Shown: one piece after another, positions 22,648 through 33,400 of the stretch | Numbering within the stretch: position 1 is the first letter of the stretch | How the letters are laid out: every line of letters starts with the position of its first letter | Source: Sabellastarte sp. h YS-2021 | Lineage: Eukaryota; Annelida; Polychaeta; Sabellida; Sabellidae | NCBI GenBank assembly: GCA_964017235.1 | Contig: OZ024928.1 | Coordinates: 79,541,566-79,605,565 of the forward strand | DNA: 64,000 bases | Reading direction: 5' to 3' | Position numbers and translations under genes: made by a program | Notes under the pieces: model-generated | Database searches by the model: none | What the model was told of the DNA's origin: nothing | The model's input: only the letters and a program-made list of their open reading frames with translations

Positions 22648-22762
22648 CTGGGGCTATATTCACCAAAGGTCTTAGCCAAATCTTAGACTTATGTTGGCTC
22701 TATTTCTACACAAAAGTTCATCCTAAGACTTCGCTAAGAGCTTTGGTAAATATGGTCCCAGG
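22648..22762. mobile_element. Small foldback MITE, copy 2
   Basis: Starts CTGGGGCTATATTCACCAAA and ends with the inverted complement (CTTTGGTAAATATGGTCCCAG). The inner block TCTTAGCC pairs with CGCTAAGA. It lies directly after the 180-bp duplication and belongs to the same family as 20388-20498. Confidence 0.8.
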
Positions 22763-23747
22763 ACCAAATGAAAACTCATTGTTGAATAATTTCATCGCAG
22801 CTTCTTACACTTTCTCGTTTTAAAATCCACACCTGGTGTGTACCAGTAGTGTAATATAAGGAGTCATTGTTTTCAGTCTGAATTGTAGGTAATCGTACTT
22901 TCAATATAATTAATTTATTTCAGAGATTTGCTCAGTATACTGTAAAACATTCAATTGCATGTGTATCTTTGCTCAGTGATATCCAGTTTATGTAAATGTA
23001 TTAGACCTGTTCCACACTGGTGATTGGAGTGTATATCTTGTAGCTCACTGGAAAAAAATTGGAATCATTCTAGATCCACAGATGAAGAATGATGGATTGA
23101 TTTTTTGTTTAAAAAACTATTTTTTCGAGTGACCGTACAATTAGTTCCTGAAAGCTTCTGATTGGTCCCGAAAATGTTCTGCTTGGTTTCCGAAAACATT
23201 CTAATTGGTTCCCAAACTGTTCTATTGGTTTGCGAGTTCTCCCAAATAGTTTACAAACCTTACAAATTTCTATACGACTGAGTTAAGATCTAAAAGATTT
23301 CTTTACAAACATTCAGATAGCTTTAAGAGTTTCCAAATGCTAGATCTGATAAGGGTCACAGAAGATCAAAGAAAGTTTACTAAAATGTCAAACAGTTTGA
23401 ACTCAGGGACACACACAATTCACTCCTGAACATTTCTGAAGTTTAACCTCCAGAACCAAGCCATTTCCGAACACTAAGATTGTGGTTTATGAATTTCCAA
23501 ATGAATAGTTTGACTTCTTGAATGCTCCCGAACGGTTAATTATCAAGATCATAACCCAATTGGGGAGGTCAATGGCCAATGTGGAACAGGCATAGACGTC
23601 CTACAGAAACTGAAGAATTGTATTGAACAAAACAGTGTATCCTTTTTATTTCGTAAGTAACATATTGCTTTCTTATTCAGGCCTCTTCAAGGGCTTTTTT
23701 AAAAGGTTGAATTTCTTATCATGAAAAATAGTTGAATGGCCCTCAGT
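22763..23747 (+). other. ENTPD 3' flank, no gene
   Basis: Probably 3'UTR or intergenic. A decayed run of short similar phrases (ATTGGTTCCCGAAA-like, 23150-23240) is present. Nothing coding is seen. Confidence 0.5.
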
Positions 23748-23976
23748 TAGAGTAAGAAATCTAAAATTCGCCACATATCTGAAATTCGCCACATGTGAAA
23801 ATACTAATAAAATAAATGAATTGTGGTGAGATTTGTTGACTGTATAGTAAATTAAGGCTTTTTGAACTGAAAAATACCAATGTTTGGACAAAAACATCAT
23901 TTTCTTCATAAAATTAACTAAGGTTTTAGAGGTGGCGAATTTTAGATTCCTGGCGAATTTTAGATTTCTTACTCTA
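23748..23976 (-). mobile_element. MITE with TA target duplication, copy 2 (inverted)
   Basis: 229-bp inverted relative of 18474-18701, again TA-bounded with TAGAGTAAGAAATCTAAAAT ends and duplicated ATTCGCCAC sub-terminal blocks. It lies downstream of the ENTPD stop, either in the 3'UTR or in intergenic DNA. Confidence 0.87.
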
Positions 23977-26690
23977 ATGTCTAATTTATATTGCTGCAAA
24001 GTTTGTACTTTTCAAGATGCATTGTCAATTTCATGTGAATGTGTAAATTATATGATGTACTGTTAAAGGCTTCCAAAATCTACAGAGCATATTGTCCTTT
24101 ATGTTTGGTCTTGTCAAATTTTCATTGATACAATGGAGCCTCCATTATCCAAATAGTTTAGTGCAAATTTATAGGGTAGACAAACAGAATAAATTTTGGT
24201 TTGACCTTTTTTTTAGATTTGGAGGAAATATTCAGATAATAAAGGTTCCATTTTTTTAAAAATGAGCTAGAACAAATTGAAAGATCGGCAAAATGTAGAA
24301 ATGTATAGATGTCAGCTGTATTTATTATACAAACTTGTTAAGTTTAGTCCTCCACAAAGTTTCACTGTATGATACTTTCTCTACCTTTTATGTATTGATT
24401 ATTTATTCCCCTGCTTGAAGCAGGTACAATGTGTGTGGCAGTAACTATTGCTGATAACTACTACAGATTTATACATTTGTATAAGTATTCTTAGAAAATC
24501 TGTTATTTATGTTTTCATTTAATGACAAAGTTCTATTTACACCAGTACAAACACCCAATAAATTCAAATTTCAAGACTTTATGCACAACAGGCTGCATCT
24601 GTTTTATGAATTGCTTGATATGAGCATTTTTCCATTCAACTTAAATTAAGTGCAGCATGATTTATCAGACTTTAAATACTTTCTATCCATATGATCTTCA
24701 AATTTTCAGTTTGACAAACGAAGGATTTTGTGGAAAAGCTTTGTAAACTAACAATTTTAATATTTTTTCATTGTAAAAATATTCGAGCATTTGTTTCAGA
24801 ACATCTCGACATGCCAATAGCTATTGAAAGGGACATAAACTCTTTAGAAAAGTTGAGCCAGCTTTCTCTATTGTTTAATTTTGAGCCTTGGCATTTAATT
24901 TGATTCTGTTGTACGAGATTATAGGACTATCACCATTTACTTGGGCGATATATTCATCATATTGGTCATATTATCCCAATATAAGGACAATGATAAGTTC
25001 TACATCTGCACATGTGTATCTTATGTCTCATTACACTTTGAAAATACTCCCATTTGTTGTTCATTTTTAAAACTTTCTTTTCAGTCCAAGTTCAAACCTC
25101 TGACATGTAAATTGTTTCATTTAAAAATGTGTAACCAAACCAGTGAGGAAAGTCAATTGATTAGTAGAAGACCATACTTTTTGTAAATTTTATGATAAAA
25201 ATAAGTATATACGTCACTGGTTTTCTCTATGTTCTGTGAATCAAACATTTACATGAATTATCTTAGTTTGTAATTATTGTAAATAGTTTCAGCTGTGATG
25301 CTTTCTGGGATTTTTTTTTTTTTCATTATTAATTAACCAATTTAAAGGGTTTTATTCACGGAATATAGTAATGGTTGAAGTGTGTCAAGTTCACCTTGAT
25401 GTAAAACTAATCCAATTTGAAATCTCCCATGCTTTGTCGGTGGTGTCTATCCTCACCAGTGTCAGTTGAAACAACACTCTTAATAAGTAAGTCTGGGTGT
25501 TTTAGGTTTAGCAAAAGATGGCAGTGGTGCTTCTGTGTTAAATGTTACTTGATTTTTGTGGTAATGTGGATAAGTTTGCATATCAATGTACATAGTGGGA
25601 TGTAGCTATAGAAATGAGTAAACAGCTAAGTTTCCTTTTTACTTTTACCCCTTTCACACTAGAGGAAGTGTACTTCGCGGTTATTACTCGGCGGTGGAAC
25701 CGCCTCCCAGGACCCCTTATATCTTCCGAGCTTTGCGGTATTCAAAGGTATGACTCGTACAGCCACTGATTGGGCATGATTTGTAACCCATCAATAACAG
25801 TAGAACAATAGTACTACAAATGTGGCCACCGAGACATAACCTCCAATAACCTAAACTCACCTTCGGCAGCTGTCTGACAAACACATACTACCGAAACACG
25901 ACAAAGTCAAAGCCTTTTTTAACCACAGACCACACCTTCTGTTACCATATGAAAAATTTAGCGGCAGGTCACTGAAATGGACCGACAGATATGGAGACAC
26001 ACACATAAATGGACAAGCATAGGCCACAGAAGAGACGGTGAATAATATTTTAAAACTTCTGTAGAATGCTGAAGGATTGGGACAGCTGGCCACTGGATCA
26101 CAAGTTTAGATTATGGATGTCAGACAGTAGTTGAACAGGGGGGATTTTGCCAATCACCTGTAATCATAGGTTATTCCACCGGTAATTTGAAAGGGACATT
26201 TGTTTCTTATGTTTGCCATAAATGCAGTGATACTTCCAAGTTACATAATCATTTCTGTGGTTAAAAATATGATTGTATAAATGTATACAGCGGGATGTAA
26301 TTCTAGAAATGTCATTTCTTTCAGAATGTAGGTTAGGCATCAATGAATACCCAGTTTCTAATGAGATCAGACAGTAGGATGTAAAGTGATGAAGGATCTT
26401 TATTGATTTTTAAAAGGCATTTTTTTTTGGGGGGGGGGGTATTTTTTTATAATACTTTTAATTAGAACAATTCTTGTAACCATTATTGGGCAGTTGGTTG
26501 GGGAAAGTTAGACCATATCAAGTTTCATTAATGTCTTGTATTGCAACAGTTTATAATAAATAAATTTTATAAAAGATAAACGGTTCGTTTCCTTCAGACT
26601 ACACTAAATACAATCTGTCTGGATATTGTCATTAAGGAAGACACTGATTAAGATATATTTTTACCCCACAACCTTTAAATGGACATTATA
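23977..26690. other. Intergenic region, no gene recognised
   Basis: Between ENTPD and the next repeat cluster. AATAAA hexamers at 24188 and 24557 could serve as ENTPD poly(A) signals, but none can be chosen. 25650-26195 is locally GC-richer and flanked by CCCTTTCA and TGAAAGGG. A G-run is at 26432-26440. No exon, RNA gene or intact element was recognised. Confidence 0.5.
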
Positions 26691-27065
26691 GGTGTGCAGT
26701 CATGGTGTGACCTCGAGACTTAAAATTTTATCTAGGCTATATCTCAGACCTCTAAGGTAAAGGATGTTCATACATGGTGGTAGGGACATTGGTTAGGAAG
26801 TGTAGGTGTGCAGTCTTGTCTGGGGTTGACTGTTAAAATTTTGTCTGGGTCTCGGAAACCATACAGTGTTGATACTTCGTAGGGACACTGCTTGTGGGGT
26901 GGCCTTGATTTGGTCTTTGATCTTGCTGTAGTAACCTTGACCTTGAAAAATCTTGTCTATACTTCAGAAATCATAATATGTAGAAAGTTAATACTTAGCA
27001 GGTGCATTGGCTGGGGTGTGTGACCTGGACTTTTTGACTGGGCTCTATCTGAAACTGTAAGGGGT
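26690..27065 (+). repeat. Decayed minisatellite, about 120-bp period
   Basis: Three to four degenerate units sharing GTGTGCAGTC, AAAATTTT(A/G)TC, CAT(A)CAGT and GTAGGGACA(C/T)TG phrases, at about 26695, 26811 and 26900. It is probably the remnant of another minisatellite element, preceding AACTAGA at 27071. Confidence 0.55.
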
Positions 27066-27288
27066 AGAAAAACTAGAAATAGGACGCCCTGTTGATAGTA
27101 GCTGCGACATATGAATAAAAACAGGATAGCATAGAACACATTATCATGTGTAATGTCCACCCCATGAACCTTTTGCCAAAATTGTACAGTAGTCTTACAA
27201 GACCCTGTTTCATTTGTAAAATATATCAATGACGCTTAAATATTTATTAGTGTACATGTAAATTATTTCAGCTTCATGCCTTTTTGCA

Positions 27289-28480
27289 TTGGTTGGGTGG
27301 AAAATTTTGACGAAGTCACTCTTATTTTGCACGGTTAAGAAGATAGAAGCAAATTTCTGTTTTTCTATTTTTGGCAAAAATTCGAAAATTCAAAATGGCC
27401 GCCATTTTTGGGAGGAAAATTTTTTGAAAATTGCCAAGAGTACATTTCTTAGATACCCTATGGGTCGAAAATTTCAACGAAATAACTCTATTTTGCACGG
27501 TTAAGGAGATAGAAGCAAATTTGTGCTTTTCCATTTTGGGCAAAAATTCGAAAATTCAAAATGGCCGCCATATGTGGGGAGGGGAAAATTTTTTGAAAAT
27601 TGCCAAGAGTACATTTCTTAGATATCCTGTGGGTCGAAAATTTCGACGAAATCGCTCTATCTCACATGTTTAAGGAGATAAAAGCAAATTTGTGTTTTGC
27701 CATTTTGGGCAAAAATTCGAAAATTCAAAATGGCCGCCATATGTGGGAAGAGGAAAATTTTTGAAAATTGCAGAGTACATTGCTCAGATACCCTGTGGGT
27801 CGAAAATTTCGACAAAATCGCTCTATCTCACATGGTTAAGGAGATAGAAGCAAATTTGTGTTTTGCCATTTTTGGGGAAAATTCGAAAATTCAAAATGGC
27901 CGCCATTTTTTTTAAAATTGCTAGTAAGAGTACATTTCTTAGATACCCTGTGGGTCTAAAATTTCGACAAGATCGCTCTATCGCGCACGGTTAAGGAGAT
28001 AGAAGCAATGTTGTGTTTTTGCCATTTTTGGCAAAAATTCGAAAATTCAAAATGGCCGCCATTTTTGGGAAGGGGAAATTTTTTTGAAATTGCAAAGAGT
28101 ACATTGCTCGGATAGCCTGTGGGTCGAAAATTTCGACAAAATCGCTCTATCTCACACGGTTAAGGAGATAGAAGCAAATTTGTGTTTTGCCATTTTTTGG
28201 GAAAATTCAAAATGGCCGCCATTTTTGGGGAGGGGAAATTTTTTTTAAAATTTGCCAAGAGTACGATGCTCAGATATCCTATGGGTTGAAACTTTCGACG
28301 AAATCGCTCTATCTCGCACGGTTAAGGAGATAGAAGCAAATTTGTGTTTTGCCATTTTTGGCAAAAATTCGAAAATTCAAAATGGCCGCCATTTTTGGGT
28401 AGGGGGAAATTTTTTGAAAATTGCAAAGAATATTGCAAAGATTACATTCCTTAGATACCCTGTGGGTACTCAAAATAGCT
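27289..28480 (+). repeat. About 165-bp minisatellite, seven copies
   Basis: The phrase AAAATGGCCGCC occurs at about 27393, 27559, 27728, 27894, 28050, 28210 and 28380. Between copies are CCTGTGGGTCGAAAATTTCG, AAATCGCTCTATC and GGTTAAGGAGATAGAAGCAA. Related arrays occur at 58140-59170 and, strongly decayed, at 52440-53460. Short frames inside it are repeat artefacts. Confidence 0.95.
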
Positions 28481-28740
28481 AATTACTCATTTAATTAATT
28501 ACTCACTGATCTATGAAGCAATTCCCCCAAAAGCAATTCCATACAAGCTATTAACCCAATGAACCTCCATACCAAATTTCAGAAAGCTAGGCTTAATAGC
28601 ATTCCTTAAAATGTCTGGAAACCAAAGAGATACTCAAAAGTAGAAAAGTAGCTATTACTCAGTTAGCTATAGAGCTATCATCACCAAAAGCAATCCCATA
28701 CAAGCTATTAACCCAATAACGCCGGAAAAAGTAAAAATAA

Positions 28741-28768
28741 TATGTCCACCCCCCAGTGGGTGGACATA
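28741..28768. other. 3' terminal hairpin of family B element
   Basis: TATGTCCACCC pairs with GGGTGGACATA across a 6-nt loop. This is the strongest inverted repeat in the intergenic region. Confidence 0.85.
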
Positions 28769-28789
28769 ATAACACTTACTAGGGACACT

Positions 28790-29610
28790 GGTCGGGGGTG
28801 TGGTTGTGAACATAATGTTGTGAATGGTGTAATGTTTGGCTTTTAATAATTATGGATTGTTGCAACTGATTATTATTTGTACTTTCTTACCTCAATTAGA
28901 CTTCAATTCCAAAATTTAACAACTTCATAACTTTTAGTTTACTAATTGATGCTGTTGTCTTGGTATAGAATTGCCTTAGTTTGATACTTTGTCTTTCATA
29001 CATAGTTGCTCTCTTACACGTTATTATCTTCTGCACATTTACACAGCTGAAAGTCTCCTGATCTTTACACTGTTTCAACTCTTCTATATCTCCTGGTGTT
29101 CAATGCTATTTCCCCAGGCTGTGGGGTATGGGTATCACTGATGCTACTTTTAAAAATTCTGTTGAAGGTATTTGTAGTTGCCTATTACTGTTGATAACTT
29201 AAAATGAATGATGTAATGAGGAAAATGCTCAGAAATACACTAAGTCAATTATTCTTGTACATCAGATAATATAAATTTTCAATTTTCATTGCATCATTTT
29301 ATTCCATAATAATGAGGAGTGCCATATGCACAGAAATACACTATACCTTTGATGTTTTTTTCATACAATTTTGCACACATTCATACTTGCCAGTATCTGG
29401 AATTTTACAACAAAGCACAGTCAAAGGCCCAATAAATATTTACTGCTAAAGAAATGGTGTTTCAATCATAAAATTTAGTTTCTCATGACATAAATTCCTG
29501 ATCTTATACATATTGTGCACATATGAATATCTGTCAAATAGTATTAGACAGCTTTCAATAAGATTAAGAATATTCTTAAGATACAGCATGCAGAAATTTA
29601 ACAAAGTATA
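28790..29610. other. Intergenic region, no feature recognised
   Basis: AT-rich DNA between the family B element and the presumed 3' end of the HNRNPUL1 transcript. A minus-strand AATAAA equivalent (TTTATT) at about 29298 could be a distal poly(A) signal. Confidence 0.45.
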
Positions 29611-30269
29611 CATAAATGTTGATTATTCTTTATTGAAGAAACATTATTTTAAAACACTGTAGATAATGATATTATCTCCTGACATCAATCTAAACAGAAG
29701 CACTAAACTCCCCAAAAGCACATGACTAAACTTTTGTAAATGCAAACAGCAAATCTATACAGTTGAGCTACCAAAATTTTTACTGTTACAAAACTCAACT
29801 TCTTGATTTCTTAGTTTGGTTTCCTTGCAGGCAGACACAATATTTTGGGGTTTCATTGCTATTTTGGCAACAGATACAGTTAAACAGGTTTGTCCATTAG
29901 TTTTTCTATGGAATATGTTCCGAGTATGCATCATCCCATTATATATGCAGTCTCAATAAAACTTCCACATTGAAGTGCCTCAAACAAGAGTGCCAGTTGA
30001 CTGTTCAATCATATCCAACAAAGAAGAAATACAGAAGCAACAACACTATCTACAGCAGAACACAATAAGATACACATATAGTACACACTGTATCACCAGA
30101 ACCTCCAGTACCCACAGTTTTGACTCATTTACACCTTATTCATACAGCAAAATAGCATTTTCTGGTGATGTGTCACCTCAAAACTAGTTCCAGTTTATGG
30201 CATATCTTTTGGTGCTGGTTTTTACTTGTACAGTCTGGGACTGTCTGTACTAGCAAGCCCAATGTACGA
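29610..30269 (-). other. HNRNPUL1 3'UTR (approximate)
   Basis: From the stop codon leftwards to a minus-strand AATAAA at 29629-29634, with cleavage expected 10-30 bases beyond. The end is inferred from the hexamer only. Confidence 0.55.
29629..29634 (-). terminator. Candidate poly(A) signal AATAAA for HNRNPUL1
   Basis: TTTATT on the + strand, about 640 nt after the stop codon, in a context reading TTCAATAAAGAAT on the minus strand. Confidence 0.5.
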
Positions 30270-30437
30270 CTATTTTGAATCGGGCAGTTGTGGTTGCTGG
30301 TAGCTATAGTTGTAGTTGCCCCAAGCCTGTTGTTGAGGGTACTGGTAATAGTTGTAACCTTGACCCCACTGCTGTGCAGCTTGGCCGGCCGCCTGCTGCT
30401 GCTGTCCTTGCTGCCCTTGTTGGTTGTAGGCTCCCCA
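30270..30437 (-). CDS. HNRNPUL1: HNRNPUL1 last exon and stop
   Basis: 168 nt after GTTTCATTTCAG. It encodes [39 protein letters not shown], ending QLPDSK and TAG at 30270-30272. The Y/Q-rich ending matches HNRNPUL1-type C-termini. Confidence 0.95.
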   Translation of the reverse strand, partial: WGAYNQQGQQGQQQQAAGQAAQQWGQGYNYYQYPQQQAWGNYNYSYQQPQLPDSK

Positions 30438-33400
30438 CTGAAATGAAACAACTTTACATAATAGATTCTGGACACAGTGTTGTATTGGATATTATTAAGA
30501 AACCTTGTACGCCTGACTGGTTACCCACTGAAGTATAGTTCAAACATGGAGGTCACAGCTGCAAGTACCATAAAAGTGATGAAATATGACCCTCTGACTG
30601 GAAACAGCCACTATGGGTTTTTACTTAGGTTTGAACAGTTTAATAATAATTGTAGCAGCTAACAAAACATGTCAGAGTTACAAATGCTCACTAGTTTGGG
30701 ACTATATTTAGTGATAGAACTATTTAGATAAAAAAGATTTTATATCGTGCATTTCAAAAAGAAAAGACAAGAGCAGCACTAAACGATATCATCCATTTAT
30801 AACACCGACACACAAAAAGGTTTAAATATACCATGGAACCTCTGTTTTATGACTGTTATCCAAAATATTCCATTTTATGAACATATTTCCACCCTCCTCA
30901 ATTTGAACCTTCTTTTATTTCATACCAAAAATACATCCTCTATTTGAGGACTCTTCTAGTATCACAATCTTACTCTCTATGCAAGGTCAGAGAACAGAGG
31001 ATGTACTGAATGAGGCTGTTAAGGACATTACCGATAATACATGTAAGTTGTATTGGTTATATCATAAGCCCTCAGAAAAATTCAACCAAGAGAGTACAAT
31101 TAAATAAGAACTTCAGCTGAGGTGATGAAAACAGTACAGGAACAATGTTAATATAGATGGTCTATTGTTTAAGATAATTTCCACACCTGTCCTGTGGACC
31201 AGTTGTAGGTTTGGTTGCCCCAGGCCCCCTGTTGCTGGTTTCCCCAGGTGCCTTGTTGCTGGTTGCCCCAACTTCCTTGGTTGTTCCAGCTTCCTTGTTG
31301 ATTGGGCCAGTTGCCCTGGTTACCACCACTGTTGTCATAGCCACTGATGCTATAATCTCCACTCTGTGAGTTGTAGCTGTTGCTGTTGTTATAGTCCTAC
31401 AAACCAATCAGGAAGCTTAACTGAACACATACAGCTAAATCGTGCTGAGTTTAATCCATAGCAACTAGAAAAACAATTCCACGAAAGTAGGTATTCAGAA
31501 TGATCATAAACCATATCAAATATTCTGGACCAACCTGGAACTGGCAGTTTTCGATTGCGAATATTCGAGTGTTCCCAGTGAACTGTGCGTTTCCCTATTA
31601 ATTGAAACTGTACGAAATTTTTGCCAAGTGTCCCCGATCCTTATCAGATCATGTATTTGGTAACTCAATTGCAAACCTATCCTGAAGCCTCATCTTAACA
31701 ATGGTAAAGCAATGTTTTCCCTCTTCAGTCAATCCTATTGTATAGGCTTTCGTAAGGTTCACAACTCAGTTTGGAGGAATCGGGAGCCGACTGGAATATT
31801 TTTTGGGAACCATGCGGAAGGTTTAGAAAACATTCACACCAGTAATAAGGTCCTCAGTAAATCCCACAAGATGTCAGTTGATGGGCTGGATTTGGACTCA
31901 CAACCCGAGGTAAGTCACATGATTAAATGCCAAACTTAATAATCGCATGGCCACTGAGGCTTCAAAAGGTTATTTTTAATAAGATATTGAAACCCATGAT
32001 GGCAACAATAAATCAAATTTTTATGTGGGTTAAAACATTCGCTTGTATTTGCTTAATATCTTATTGTTTTGGAGATATAGATTTATCTTTTTAATGAACG
32101 GAAAATATGATGGCCATTTTAGGAACAAGTTTTGCTAATATAACTGAGTCTGAGTTTTTCATAGACCCAATAGGTCTGCAAATTTCACTGCTAAAGAAAA
32201 TTACTACAGATAAATAATTTAATTTTAACTCAATAATATAATACATGGGTCTTCATCAAACACTTACTCTCTTCAAGAATTCATTTACAGAACTATACCT
32301 TTCTATGGTTGTCCTTATTTCCATAAGAGTCCTGGGATCCTGACTTTTGTCTATCATTTGAAGAATAACCATAGTAGCTGCCTTGACTTTAATTTTAACT
32401 CAATAATATAATACATGGGTCTTCATCAAACACTTACTCTCTTCAAGAATTCATTTACAGAACTATACCTTTCTATAGTTGTCCTTATTTCCATAAGAGT
32501 CCTGGGATCCTGACTTTTGTCTGTCATTTGAAGAATAACCATAGTAGCTGCCTTGACTTCCTCTCCAACCTGTTAAGAAACTTCACACTGTATCTCATTG
32601 TGCAATTTCTAACTTAATGTAGCTGTAAAATACACTGCACTACACCAAAATACACTTAACTGAGCTGTGATATGAATTTATGTACAAACTACAGACAAGT
32701 CAAGACTAAATTTGATGCAATGTTCAAACTTACATAACATTTTATATTAACAGTAAACTGATTTGAAAATTTTTCTGTTAGTATAGTTATATGAAAACAC
32801 TACCTTTATTGGTAAGTAATTAACACAATGATAAAGTTGGTTAGTATAGCATAAAAAGAAAAATAGCATCAGAGATGCCTGTACCCCACAGCCTAGGGAA
32901 ATATTTTCAACACCATGAGATACAGAAGTACTGTACCAGTACAAACTTCAGGATACTTTCAGAGCACTGTCAGTTATATAAAGGTCCAAACAATGTTTAA
33001 ATGGAGAAATAATGTTTAAAAGAAAGATAATGCATATAAAGATGAAGTACTAAAACAAGATAATTCAATAACAAGATAACAGCATTAATCAGCAAACTAA
33101 AATTCAACACTCTTTATCTACACCTGCATGGCCCAATTATGGTTTAGATGGTTTGAATATTATCATGCATACAGAAGTGGTAATACATTTAATGAATGCT
33201 TATGTGTGGTGTTGGAGCAAAATCTGTGGCTCACTTGATGAAATTCTATCTCTTACAATGGGAAGTTATGAAAGTAAAATTCTTAATAAATTCTAACATG
33301 ACTTTAACAGTGCTAAATCTGCATCAAAAGAACAGACTCAAAGGTGCAACAAGATTTTATAGGTGAAGGTCACTACAGCAAGGTCAAAGGTCAAATCAAG

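Larger units (their letters stand above)
27071..28770 (+). mobile_element. Helitron-like non-autonomous element, family B, copy 1
   Basis: 5' region with AACTAGA (27071-27077) and the tag ATGTCCACCCC (27153-27163). There follows a seven-copy array of about 165 bp, a short unique segment, and a 3' hairpin with 11-bp stem TATGTCCACCC, loop CCCAGT (28741-28768). The first ten bases of the tag equal the 5' arm of the hairpin. There is no coding capacity. The Helitron/Helentron class is inferred from the terminal hairpin and the minisatellite core. It lies between the two host genes. Confidence 0.65.

Noticed and set aside
25648-26195. Possible 548-bp DNA transposon with CCCTTTCA/TGAAAGGG ends
   Set aside because: Only 8 bp of inverted match and no clear target duplication. 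Not better than chance in this length of AT-rich DNA.
27289-28482. Overlapping frames on both strands in the AAAATGGCCGCC array
   Set aside because: Repeat-derived, with no start context or domain.
30173-30475. 100-residue minus-strand frame over the HNRNPUL1 last exon
   Set aside because: Wrong frame. The neighbouring frame gives the Q/Y-rich tail, fits the splice phase and ends at TAG 30270.
31712-31939. 75-residue + strand frame
   Set aside because: Overlaps a tRNA-derived SINE relic and has no domain.
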